Source: Enterobacteriaceae bacterium RIT693 (GTDB lineage Bacteria; Pseudomonadota; Gammaproteobacteria; Enterobacterales; Enterobacteriaceae). Taken from it: a stretch of 64,000 nt of DNA. The translations under genes and the position numbers were made by a program. The notes under the pieces were generated by a model that saw only the letters and a list, made by a program, of their open reading frames with translations, did not search any database and was not told the DNA's origin. Shown here one piece after another: positions 46,193 through 54,547 of this stretch. The stretch is from positions 154,794-218,793 of the forward strand of contig WJYK01000007.1 of assembly GCA_009668225.1 (NCBI GenBank), given 5' to 3'. How positions within the stretch are numbered: the stretch's first letter is position 1; each line of letters starts with the position of its first letter.

Positions 46193-46929
46193 TATTGGCC
46201 CGATTTTTTCGGGTTTTCCAACGACGCCAGCATGCCGCGCAGGATGTTTAATTCCTGACTTTCCGGGCGTGCGCGGGTAAACAGACGACGCAGTCGGCTC
46301 ATCACCTGGCCCGGATGGGTTGGGCGAATAAAACCGCTTTCCTGCAGCGCTTTTTCGAGATGTACGTAGAAACGCTCTAAGTCATCCACTAAAGGATAAG
46401 GCGCGTCTTCGTCTTCTCTAGGGGCTTCCGGCTGCTCCTGGGTAGCAAGCCAGGCGATACGCACTTCATAGGCGAGGATCTGCACCGCCATGGCCAGGTT
46501 AAGGGAGCTGTATTCCGGGTTTGCCTGAATGGCGACGTGATAATGGCACTTCTGCAGCTCTTCGTTGGTCAAACCAACGCGCTCGCGGCCAAACACGATA
46601 GCGACCGGCGCATGCTGCGCTTCGCTGATGCTTTTCAGGCCGCATTCGCGCGGGTCAAGCATCGGCCACGGCAGCGTACGGGAGCGCGCGCTGGTGCCGA
46701 CCACCAGGCTGCATCCTGCCAGCGCCTCATCGAGGGTATCGACAATCTGAGCATCGCCAATCACGTCGCTGGCACCGGCCGCCAGGGCGATGGCCTGGGA
46801 GTCAGGTTTTACCAGCGGATTAACCAGCCAAAGGTTAGTTAAGCCCATGGTTTTCATAGCACGAGCCACGGAGCCCATGTTGCCGGTATGGGAGGTTTCA
46901 ACCAGCACGATTCGTACGTTTTGCAGCAT
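46192..46929 (-). CDS. trmJ: tRNA (cytidine/uridine-2'-O-)-methyltransferase TrmJ
   Basis: 245 residues from [19 protein letters not shown] at 46929. It is a SPOUT-class methyltransferase with the N-terminal motif [28 protein letters not shown], and the knot region [15 protein letters not shown]. It methylates position 32 of several tRNAs using SAM. It lies upstream of iscR, divergent from suhB. The C-terminal 60 residues vary from E. coli. Confidence 0.96.
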   Translation of the reverse strand: MLQNVRIVLVETSHTGNMGSVARAMKTMGLTNLWLVNPLVKPDSQAIALAAGASDVIGDAQIVDTLDEALAGCSLVVGTSARSRTLPWPMLDPRECGLKSISEAQHAPVAIVFGRERVGLTNEELQKCHYHVAIQANPEYSSLNLAMAVQILAYEVRIAWLATQEQPEAPREDEDAPYPLVDDLERFYVHLEKALQESGFIRPTHPGQVMSRLRRLFTRARPESQELNILRGMLASLENPKKSGQ

Positions 46930-46976
46930 TATCATTCACAGCCTGGGAAGAATATCGCAATATCTTATCATATCCC

Positions 46977-47006
46977 TGGGACATATTCCGAACGCTCTGC
47001 TATACT
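46977..47006 (+). promoter_or_regulatory. Probable suhB promoter
   Basis: TATACT at 47001-47006 is a good -10. TGGGAC at 46977-46982, 18 bases upstream, is a weak -35. The leader would be about 35 bases. It lies in the divergent trmJ-suhB gap. Confidence 0.4.
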
Positions 47007-47048
47007 CCGCCGCGATTTCCGTTCTTTAACATCCAGCGAGAGAGACCG

Positions 47049-47855
47049 ATGCAACATCCTATGTTGACCATCGCCGTGCGTGCTGCGCGCAAGGCGGGTA
47101 ATGTAATTGCCAAACACTACGAAACACCAGACTCCGTAGAAAGCAGTCAGAAAGGCAGCAATGACTTTGTGACTAACGTCGATAAAGCCGCGGAAGCGAT
47201 TATTATCGAAACAATCCGCAAATCTTACCCGCAGCACACCATCATCACCGAAGAAAGCGGTGAACATGCAGGCGAAGATAAGGACGTGCAATGGGTTATC
47301 GATCCGCTGGATGGCACCACCAACTTCATCAAACGTCTGCCACACTTCGCTGTCTCTATCGCTGTTCGTATTAAAGGCCGCACTGAAGTTGCCGTTGTTT
47401 ACGATCCAATGCGTAACGAACTGTTCACCGCGACTCGCGGCCAGGGCGCTCAGCTTAACGGCTACCGTCTGCGCGGCAGCAACGCTCGCGACCTGGACGG
47501 CACCGTTCTGGCGACCGGCTTCCCGTTCAAAGTGAAGCAGCACGCTCCTTCTTACATCAACATCGTTGGCAAACTGTTCACTCAGTGTGCAGACTTCCGT
47601 CGCACCGGTTCCGCTGCGCTGGACCTGGCCTACGTTGCCGCTGGCCGCGTGGACGGTTTCTTCGAAATTGGCCTGAAGCCATGGGATTTCGCCGCAGGCG
47701 AACTGCTGGCTCGTGAAGCGGGCAGCATCGTGTGTGATTTCACCGGCGGCCATAACTACCTGACAAGCGGCAACATCGTGGCAGGTAACCCGCGCGTAGT
47801 GAAAGCCATGCTGGCAACCATGCGTGATGAACTGAGCGAGGCGCTGAAGCGCTAA
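47049..47855 (+). CDS. suhB: Inositol-1-monophosphatase / Nus factor SuhB
   Basis: 268 residues with the IMPase signatures ITEESGEHAGED, WVIDPLDGTTNFIKRLPHFA and, near the C-terminus, WDFAAGELLAREAG, giving the metal ligands Glu-Asp-Asp-Asp. It hydrolyses inositol-1-phosphate, and in E. coli it is also part of the rRNA antitermination complex. It is monocistronic and followed by a strong bidirectional terminator. Confidence 0.97.
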   Translation: MQHPMLTIAVRAARKAGNVIAKHYETPDSVESSQKGSNDFVTNVDKAAEAIIIETIRKSYPQHTIITEESGEHAGEDKDVQWVIDPLDGTTNFIKRLPHFAVSIAVRIKGRTEVAVVYDPMRNELFTATRGQGAQLNGYRLRGSNARDLDGTVLATGFPFKVKQHAPSYINIVGKLFTQCADFRRTGSAALDLAYVAAGRVDGFFEIGLKPWDFAAGELLAREAGSIVCDFTGGHNYLTSGNIVAGNPRVVKAMLATMRDELSEALKR

Positions 47856-47898
47856 GCTTTTTTGCCTCCCCTTCGTTATCAGATAAGAGGCAAAAACA

Positions 47899-47935
47899 AA
47901 AATCCCCTCAGCCTTTGCGGCGAGGGGATTTTTTT
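47899..47935. terminator. Bidirectional terminator of suhB
   Basis: AATCCCCTC pairs with GAGGGGATT (47901-47909 with 47922-47930), followed by TTTTTTT and preceded by AAAAACAAAAA. It also closes the convergent NicO-type gene. Confidence 0.88.
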
Positions 47936-47957
47936 ATGCCCTTATTCTCAAGCACGG

Positions 47958-48938
47958 TCAGAAAGGCCGAATACCTCTCGCCATCGGCTGTGCACTCAGC
48001 CACATAATCAGCGCGGCCACGACCAGGATCACGCCCCCCGCCAGCGCCAGCGTTGACCAGCCCACCTGCCGCCAAAGTACCGGCGCCCGATTGCCGCTTA
48101 ACCGAACCGCCAGCGAGCGGAAGCTGTGCACCAGCAGCGCCAGGCCGGAAATCGTGATTGAGGTGCCCGCCGCCATCGCCAGCGCAGAAAGCACGCCCCA
48201 GCTAAAGACCCCGATAACCTTGCTGAACAGCAGCACCATAATCGCGCCTGAACAAGGACGCATGCCCATGGACAGGACGATCATCAGCCTGGCCCGCCAG
48301 TCGCTCCCCGCTGCCAGCTGTTTTTCATCCGGGACGTGCTGATGCCCACAGCCGCAGTTAGCGTCATGCACATGATGCGGCGTAAACGAGGTAAATTTAG
48401 ATTTGCGGCGCAGCTGAACGCGTAAGCGGCGTAAAGCGCGCCAGCTCAGCAAAACGCCCAGCGCGCCGACCAGCAGATAGCTACCTTTCTCAAGCCAAAA
48501 GCTGCTGAGATGAAGCTGGCGCGACGGCAGGGCCAACATGCCCAGCACCACAACCACCAGCGCAATAGCCACCAGCCCCTGTAATAAAGAGGCGGCGAAG
48601 GTCAGGCCGAGGCTACTTTTGAGCTTTGACGGGTGCGTAGCAAGCCAGGTCGTAATAACAATTTTTCCGTGTCCCGGCCCCAGCGCATGCAGCACGCCAT
48701 ACACAAAGCTGAACGAGAGCAGCGACAGGCCCGCCCGGGCAGGGTTTTCGGCCACCTGACGCAGCAGCCCGCTCAATTCCTGATTGATTGAGCGCTGCCA
48801 GCCAGCCGAGCTAAGCAGGATTTGCGGCCAGTAGAGCCACAGGGCGTAAAGCCCGGCGGCGGCAAGCAGAATAAACAGCGCCAGCGGCCACAGGTGGGCC
48901 CAACGGCGGACGGGAGAAGATACGGCAATTACTGACAT
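47958..48938 (-). CDS. NicO-family metal permease, ZevB-like
   Basis: 326 residues with about six to seven membrane segments. The NicO/RcnA-type motifs are HALGPGHGKIVI and MRPCSGAIMVLLF, and the cytoplasmic loop between them is rich in His and Cys (HHVHDANCGCGHQH), suitable for binding Zn, Ni or Co. It overlaps the upstream DUF1007 gene by 10 bases. DUF1007 plus NicO is the ZevA-ZevB zinc acquisition pair described in Haemophilus; nickel/cobalt export is the alternative. In E. coli yfhR is at this place. Confidence 0.8.
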   Translation of the reverse strand: MSVIAVSSPVRRWAHLWPLALFILLAAAGLYALWLYWPQILLSSAGWQRSINQELSGLLRQVAENPARAGLSLLSFSFVYGVLHALGPGHGKIVITTWLATHPSKLKSSLGLTFAASLLQGLVAIALVVVVLGMLALPSRQLHLSSFWLEKGSYLLVGALGVLLSWRALRRLRVQLRRKSKFTSFTPHHVHDANCGCGHQHVPDEKQLAAGSDWRARLMIVLSMGMRPCSGAIMVLLFSKVIGVFSWGVLSALAMAAGTSITISGLALLVHSFRSLAVRLSGNRAPVLWRQVGWSTLALAGGVILVVAALIMWLSAQPMARGIRPF

Positions 48939-49576
48939 GTTAGCGTCACCTCCTGAGCAAACTGCTTGCCAAGGTCCATGTCCTCCGGCGGCGCATCGGC
49001 TTTATCCAGCGACTGCGCGAACAGCAGCGTCTCTTCGCTCGGTTTTGGCGTATGAACGGAAACTTTACAGCTTGAGGCCAAATCCTGTGGCAAATGCACG
49101 TCCGTATCGTGGTCGTAGCTCATGTCGACAAAATAGGTCGGGTCGAAGGTCGAGAAGCGATAAGTCTGCCCTTTCAGCGGCTGCGGGTGCGCCAGCGGCA
49201 GCACAAACGTCAGCACCGCCTGATGATTGCTGCGGCTCAGGCCATACTGCGGCGGCAAATTGCCAAACTTCACCTTCTCTTTGTTATGCCAGAACTCGGT
49301 AAAATAGTGCTGCCCCAGCACGTTGGCCATCACCTCGGCGGCCAGCTTTTTCCACACCGGAGAATCCGGTTTAGCGTCACCGGCGTCATACAACAGATCC
49401 GCTGAAGTAATGTCGTCCATCGTCCACTGCATTTTTAGCCCCGTCAGCTGTCCCTGCTCAACCACCGGCGTGGTAATGATAGAGATAAAACTGTGGGGAT
49501 GTGCCTGCACGCTCGCCGCCGAAAGCCCCACCACCAGCATGGCTACTCCCTTCAGGCTGATTCTTTTGTCGCTCAT
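48929..49576 (-). CDS. DUF1007 periplasmic protein, ZevA-like
   Basis: 215 residues with an N-terminal signal peptide of about 25 residues (RISLKGVAMLVVGLSAASVQA) followed by the mature start HPHSF, a His-rich metal-binding end typical of DUF1007. It presumably binds a divalent metal in the periplasm and works with the NicO-like permease whose start it overlaps by 10 bases (ATGTCAGTAA). It is divergent from csiE. I saw no clear Zur box in the 125-base promoter gap. Confidence 0.82.
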   Translation of the reverse strand: MSDKRISLKGVAMLVVGLSAASVQAHPHSFISIITTPVVEQGQLTGLKMQWTMDDITSADLLYDAGDAKPDSPVWKKLAAEVMANVLGQHYFTEFWHNKEKVKFGNLPPQYGLSRSNHQAVLTFVLPLAHPQPLKGQTYRFSTFDPTYFVDMSYDHDTDVHLPQDLASSCKVSVHTPKPSEETLLFAQSLDKADAPPEDMDLGKQFAQEVTLTCQ

Positions 49577-49701
49577 GCTTCCCTCAAGATTTAAATTCTG
49601 TGAGCCAGCCTAAATTCCGTGATGAAAAACTAAAAAGGTCGATATATGCACCAAAAACTTTAGCTATTCTTAACTTCTGACACCAAATCCAGGACTGCCA
49701 G

Positions 49702-50982
49702 ATGATGACTTTACTGACGCCGCCACCATCTGTGCTCTCCAGTTCACAGCGCCGTTGCCACCTGCTTTTAATGCTCTACCTTCCGGATCAGAGCGTTACG
49801 CCGGAGCTCATTGCCAGCATTAATGGCGTGGACCAGACGCAAACCCTGCAAGATATAGCCGACACGGGCCACGAGATCCAGAGTTATCACCGTCTCTCCC
49901 TGGCTCAGTTGCAGGACGGCAGCTATCGGATTGAAGGCACAGCGCTCGACCGTCGACTCTGCCTGCTGCACTGGCTGAGAAGATCGCTACGTCTTTGCCC
50001 GCAGTTTGTGCAGCAGCACTTCAGCCCGGCGTTAAAATCTCAGCTAAACCAGCTCGGAATAATCAAGGCGCTGTATGATGAAACCAATTTACGTGCGCTG
50101 GTCAATCTGTGCGCCCGCCGGTTAAAAAGGCAGTACGACAGCCGGGACAGCCAGTTTCTGACGCTGTTTTTACAATACTGTCTGCACCAGCATCATTCCG
50201 GCAACGCCCCTATCCTGACGCAGCAGCAGCGCGAATGGAACCAGCTGCGGCCTGAGTTTTTTGTCGCCCAGGAAATCGCTCGCCACTGGAAGCGCCGCGT
50301 AATGCAGCCCGCGGATATCGACGAACAGCATTTCCTGGCGCTGCTGTTTCAGCTACTCAGGATCCCTGACCCGATTAATGATGAGCACGAACAAGACGCG
50401 CGTTTACACAACGAGATAGCGCGGATGATCGAGCGGTTCCGCAGGCAGGCTGGGCTCTCTTTTAGCGACGAGCAGGGCTTAAGCGACCAGCTTTACATTC
50501 ACCTGGCCCAGGCGCTTAATCGCTGTCAGTTCAACATTGGTATTGACCACAGCCTGCCCGAAGAGATAACCCGCCTCTATCCGCGCCTGATGCGAACCTC
50601 GCGAGAGGTGCTTGCTGAGTTTGAACAACATTACGGTATCCAATTTTCCGATGCGGAAACGGGCCTGGTGGCGGTGATCTTTGGCGCATGGCTGATGCAG
50701 GAAAGTGATATTCAGGAAAAGCAGGTACTCCTGCTGACCGGCGATGACCAGGCTCTGGAAGAGAAAATCGAGCAGCAGCTGCGCGAGTTAACCCTGCTGC
50801 CGTTGAATATTAAACATCTGGCGGTACAGCAATTTCAAAGCCAGGGCGCGCCGCGAGAAGTGGTGCTGGTCATTACGCCTTATGCCACCTCGCTACCGCT
50901 GTTTTCTCCCCCACTCATTCATGCCACGCTGCCGCTGGGAGATCACCAGCAGCAGCGGATAAAAGAGCTACTTGAGGCCTAG
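49702..50982 (+). CDS. csiE: Stationary-phase inducible protein CsiE (PRD domain)
   Basis: 426 residues with an N-terminal HTH-like region and two PRD-type regulatory modules (for example FEQHYGIQFSDAETGLVAVIFGAWL). It is similar to E. coli CsiE, a sigma-S and cAMP-CRP dependent gene of unknown molecular role, probably a transcription-factor-like protein. Position between suhB and hcaT is conserved. It overlaps hcaT by 4 bases in convergent orientation. Confidence 0.92.
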   Translation: MMTLLTPPPSVLSSSQRRCHLLLMLYLPDQSVTPELIASINGVDQTQTLQDIADTGHEIQSYHRLSLAQLQDGSYRIEGTALDRRLCLLHWLRRSLRLCPQFVQQHFSPALKSQLNQLGIIKALYDETNLRALVNLCARRLKRQYDSRDSQFLTLFLQYCLHQHHSGNAPILTQQQREWNQLRPEFFVAQEIARHWKRRVMQPADIDEQHFLALLFQLLRIPDPINDEHEQDARLHNEIARMIERFRRQAGLSFSDEQGLSDQLYIHLAQALNRCQFNIGIDHSLPEEITRLYPRLMRTSREVLAEFEQHYGIQFSDAETGLVAVIFGAWLMQESDIQEKQVLLLTGDDQALEEKIEQQLRELTLLPLNIKHLAVQQFQSQGAPREVVLVITPYATSLPLFSPPLIHATLPLGDHQQQRIKELLEA

Positions 50983-52118
50983 CTGCCTGCGGTCACTTTT
51001 GGCCGCAGGAATAGCGCAGGCATGGCGACCAACGCCATTACCCAGAACATTCCCCCCTGCAGGTGCTGATAGAGGAAGCCAGAGAAAATCGTCATCACGG
51101 CGATACCCCCGCCCATCGCCACGGCGGAATAAACGGCCTGCAGGCGAATCACGTCGCCGCCTTTACGTGCAGAGATATAGCGCATCGCCGCCAGGTGGCA
51201 AACGGTGAAGCTGCCGCAGTGCAGGATCTGCGCGACAATCAGCCACGGAAGTTCAGTGGTGGATGCCATCAGGCTCCAGCGAACAATACCGGTAACGGTG
51301 GACAGCAGCAGCAGATCCCGGGCGCTCCAGCGGCGGAACAGTTTGTTACTGAGGGCGAAGATAACGATTTCTGCCACTACGCCAAGCGACCATAAATAGC
51401 CCACCACCGAAGCAGAATAACCTGAGCTCTGCCAGTAAATGGCGCTAAAGCCGTAGTAGGCCGCGTGTGCCCCTTGCAGTAGCGAAACGCAGGCCAGAAA
51501 ACGCCAGGCGCTTCGGATCAATGCTTTCCAGGCAGGCCAGCCCGCCGACGCCTGATGCCGGGCTTCGCCCTGCGGCATAACGGAAGGCCGCAGCATCATG
51601 CCGATCAGCATTGACGCCGCGCCGATAGTCAGCAACACCAGAATAGCCTGATAGCTGAATTCGCTCACCAGCTTGCCGGTAATCGCCGAGCCGATGACAA
51701 ATGCCAGCGACCCCCACAACCGCACACGGCCGTAATCCATAGTGATTTGCCGCTGCCAGGTACCCGCCAGCGCATCGGTTAGCGGCACCAATGGCGAGAA
51801 AAACAGGTTAAAACCTACCATCGTCAACAGTAGCCAAAGTGCGGCATGGCCTAACCAGAAACCGGCAGCAAAAATTAAGGTGGCAAGGGCTAATAAACGA
51901 AGGGCAAAAACAAGACGGGAAGGATCGGTCACGCGTGGAGCTAACAACAAACTGCCGAGGAAACGGGCGATTAACCCTGAGCCTAACAGTAATCCGATAG
52001 TTTCAGGGGGAAGCCCGACGCCTTTGAGCCAGACGCTCCAGAAGGGCAGAAACACGCCATAGCTAAAGAAATAGGTAAAGTAGCTGAGCGCCAGCCAGCG
52101 CGTGGAATGCAAAACCAT
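50979..52118 (-). CDS. hcaT: Major facilitator HcaT (3-phenylpropionate permease family)
   Basis: 379 residues from MVLHSTRWLALSYFTYFFSYG at 52118, with GGAGGGA before it; 19 further codons upstream are unsupported. It is a twelve-segment MFS carrier, very close to E. coli HcaT along its length (SGVFLPFWSVWLKG-like N-terminus, QGAHAAYYGFSAIYWQ, ILHCGSFTVCHLAAMRY). E. coli HcaT is thought to import 3-phenylpropionate. Here no hcaREFCBD catabolic genes follow; the next gene upstream is the mutarotase. It may transport another compound or be a conserved remnant. Confidence 0.93.
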   Translation of the reverse strand: MVLHSTRWLALSYFTYFFSYGVFLPFWSVWLKGVGLPPETIGLLLGSGLIARFLGSLLLAPRVTDPSRLVFALRLLALATLIFAAGFWLGHAALWLLLTMVGFNLFFSPLVPLTDALAGTWQRQITMDYGRVRLWGSLAFVIGSAITGKLVSEFSYQAILVLLTIGAASMLIGMMLRPSVMPQGEARHQASAGWPAWKALIRSAWRFLACVSLLQGAHAAYYGFSAIYWQSSGYSASVVGYLWSLGVVAEIVIFALSNKLFRRWSARDLLLLSTVTGIVRWSLMASTTELPWLIVAQILHCGSFTVCHLAAMRYISARKGGDVIRLQAVYSAVAMGGGIAVMTIFSGFLYQHLQGGMFWVMALVAMPALFLRPKVTAGS

Positions 52119-52221
52119 GATCCCTCCCGTTTTGGAGGCGATAGTGTCGGGGATAGTCGGCCAGCATGCAAGCAAACATTAACAGAGCGATAACACACAT
52201 CAAAGCAGTGGATATTACGCG

Positions 52222-53043
52222 CTAGCTCACCTCAACCTCCATCGCCAGGTTCGTTGACTGGCCGGATTCCAGCATCACTAAACCGGGCATTCCCGCCTGG
52301 TTGTGCGCGTTGACCGGGTGCGTTTGAGGCTCCAGGCAAATAAACGGCTGGTCTTCCATTCTGAACACCATTAAATAAGGCGTAGGGCTGCGCAGGCAAA
52401 CTCGCATGTCCGAATGCTCAATCAGGGCGAGCCCGCTCCAGCCTGAGTACCCCACGTTAAGCCATTTGTTCTCCGGCGTTTTGGCGCGGGAAAAATCAGT
52501 TTGAGGGGTGAACGTTCCTTCCCAGGCCAAAGGCAAATGACGTTCGCCTTCGGGCCAGAAGCCGCTGGCGGAAAACTGCACCCGGCTGCCCGGCTCCAGC
52601 GCAAAATACGGATGCAGCCCCAGGCCGTAAATCATCGGCTTATCGCCGGTGTGCGTTAACTCAAGCTGGGCTAACAGCCGGTTGCCCGCCAGCCGGTAGC
52701 TCAGATTCGCCAGATAGTGAAAGCCGCAGGCATGCTGGCGACACAAGCTTAATGTCAAACGATCTTCATCGTGATGCTCAACGTCCCAACGCTTTAGCCA
52801 GCCGTCTCCGTGCAGAAAGAAATGCTCGTCGGCAGGGCTGTCAGGCAGCAAAATCCGCTCGCCGTGCAGCTGAAAGGCGTTCCCGGCAACCCGATTCGCC
52901 AGCGGCAGCATGGGAAACAGGGCCGGTTTAGCCGGATGAAAAACCGCTTTCCCGTGCGTCAGAGATTCAAAGCTGAGGACTGACGCCCCTTGCGGGGCGA
53001 CGGCTAAACGGAGAAAAGCATTTTGCAGATGCAGCACGTCCAT
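52222..53043 (-). CDS. yphB: Aldose 1-epimerase family protein, YphB-like
   Basis: 273 residues of the galactose-mutarotase fold: LPLANRVAGNAF, HFFLHGDGWLK, the catalytic His in LGLHPYF and the catalytic Glu in FICLEPQTHPVN. It interconverts anomers of a sugar. It matches the E. coli YphB family and position, though it is shorter (about 290 there). Its ATG shares one base with the stop of the MFS sugar-porter gene (TAATG), so the two are co-translated. The sugar is unknown. Confidence 0.85.
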   Translation of the reverse strand: MDVLHLQNAFLRLAVAPQGASVLSFESLTHGKAVFHPAKPALFPMLPLANRVAGNAFQLHGERILLPDSPADEHFFLHGDGWLKRWDVEHHDEDRLTLSLCRQHACGFHYLANLSYRLAGNRLLAQLELTHTGDKPMIYGLGLHPYFALEPGSRVQFSASGFWPEGERHLPLAWEGTFTPQTDFSRAKTPENKWLNVGYSGWSGLALIEHSDMRVCLRSPTPYLMVFRMEDQPFICLEPQTHPVNAHNQAGMPGLVMLESGQSTNLAMEVEVS

Positions 53044-54482
53044 TAACGTAGCGCCTTTGCCGTAGGCGCTGGCGAGGCATGTACTCGCCCTTCGGCCAGC
53101 TGCTGCTCCAGCGCTTCAAGGCTCACGCCTTTGGTTTCCGGCACGAAACGACGCACGTAAATAAATCCAGCGGCGCAGATAACGCCATAAAGGAGGAAGC
53201 TACCGGATGCGCCCAGGCCTGCATTGAGCAGCGGGAAGGTGTAAGTCAGCAGGAAACAGGCCACCCACAGCGCTAATGTGCCCAGCGACATCGCCAAGCC
53301 GCGAACGCGGTTGGGGAAAATTTCCGACAGCAGCACCCAAGTCACCGGCGCCAGCGTCAGGGCATAGGTAGCGATAGCGGCCAGCACCAGAATCAGCACC
53401 GGCAGCCCCAGAATGCCAAGGCCGTAAGCCGCACCAATCAGCGCATAGATAATGGTCAACCCTGCGGCACCGAACAGCATCAGTTTACGGCGACCGATTT
53501 TGTCCACCAGCGGCAGCGCGGCCACGGTAAACACCAGGTTAATCAAACCGGTAGCCACAATCGATTTCAACGTGCTGTTAATATCAAACCCGGCGGAGGC
53601 AAATATCTCCTGCGCATAGTTGAAGATGACGTTAATCCCGCACCACTGCTGGAACACCGCCAGCACCATACCAATCACGATGATCGGGCGAACCTTCGGC
53701 TCCCACAGCGCGGACCACGATACTTTTTGCGTGTCCTTGCTTAACGTTTCCTGAATATCTTTTAGCGTTTCATCGGCATAGCTTTTACTGCCGATGCGGC
53801 TCAGCATCTGGTGAGCGCGTTCGCTTTTCCCGGCACGCACCAGCCAGCGCGGTGATTCAGGCACAAAGAACATCAGGATCAAAAACGCCGCAGCAGGCAC
53901 TACGCCCGAGCCAAACATCCAGCGCCAGCCCGCCTGTCCGTTCCAGCTCGCGCTGATTTCCTGCATCGTTGCGTGGCTGGCGACCGGTTCGGCGATCATC
54001 AGATTGATAAGCTGCGCCGCCAGCACTCCGATAACAATGGTGAGCTGGTTGACCGCGACAAAACGCCCGCGCTGCGCGGCCGGGCTAATTTCTGCGATAT
54101 ACATCGGGCTAAGCGCCGAAGCCAGGCCGATGCCCACCCCGCCGACAATACGCCATACAACAAACAGGTCGAAGTTGCTTGCAACCGCCGTGCCCCAGGC
54201 TGAGATGGTAAATAGCAGCGCGGCAATAATAAGGGGGATTTTGCGGCCAAACTTATCGGCGCACCAGCCGGAGAACAGCGCCCCGATAACACAGCCCACT
54301 AACGCGGAACTCATCGCCCAGCCGGAAACGGCCGGATCGGTAATCGAGAAATAGGCTTCGTAAAAAGGTTTTGCCCCGCCGATAACCACCCAGTCATAAC
54401 CAAACAACAGCCCGCCACAGGCGGCCACCAGACAGATGGTCCAGACGTAACCCATGCGTAATTGCGATTGCATACGTTCCAT
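53043..54482 (-). CDS. MFS sugar porter
   Basis: 479 residues with twelve membrane segments and the sugar-porter signatures: CGGLLFGYDWVVIGG, DKFGRKIPL, VPESPRWLVRAGK, the GRRKLML loop and PETKGVSLEALE. The relatives are XylE/AraE/GalP and IolT-type proton symporters. It lies between yphG and yphB, where E. coli has the dehydrogenase YphC and the ABC transporter YphD-F. It is therefore likely to import the substrate of this locus. GAGGAT precedes its ATG. Substrate not deducible. Confidence 0.92.
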   Translation of the reverse strand: MERMQSQLRMGYVWTICLVAACGGLLFGYDWVVIGGAKPFYEAYFSITDPAVSGWAMSSALVGCVIGALFSGWCADKFGRKIPLIIAALLFTISAWGTAVASNFDLFVVWRIVGGVGIGLASALSPMYIAEISPAAQRGRFVAVNQLTIVIGVLAAQLINLMIAEPVASHATMQEISASWNGQAGWRWMFGSGVVPAAAFLILMFFVPESPRWLVRAGKSERAHQMLSRIGSKSYADETLKDIQETLSKDTQKVSWSALWEPKVRPIIVIGMVLAVFQQWCGINVIFNYAQEIFASAGFDINSTLKSIVATGLINLVFTVAALPLVDKIGRRKLMLFGAAGLTIIYALIGAAYGLGILGLPVLILVLAAIATYALTLAPVTWVLLSEIFPNRVRGLAMSLGTLALWVACFLLTYTFPLLNAGLGASGSFLLYGVICAAGFIYVRRFVPETKGVSLEALEQQLAEGRVHASPAPTAKALR

Positions 54483-54547
54483 GGTCGATCCTCATCTTGT
54501 ATTTGTAGGGTAAGGGGCGGGCGCTCATCGTCGCCCGCGAATTATGG

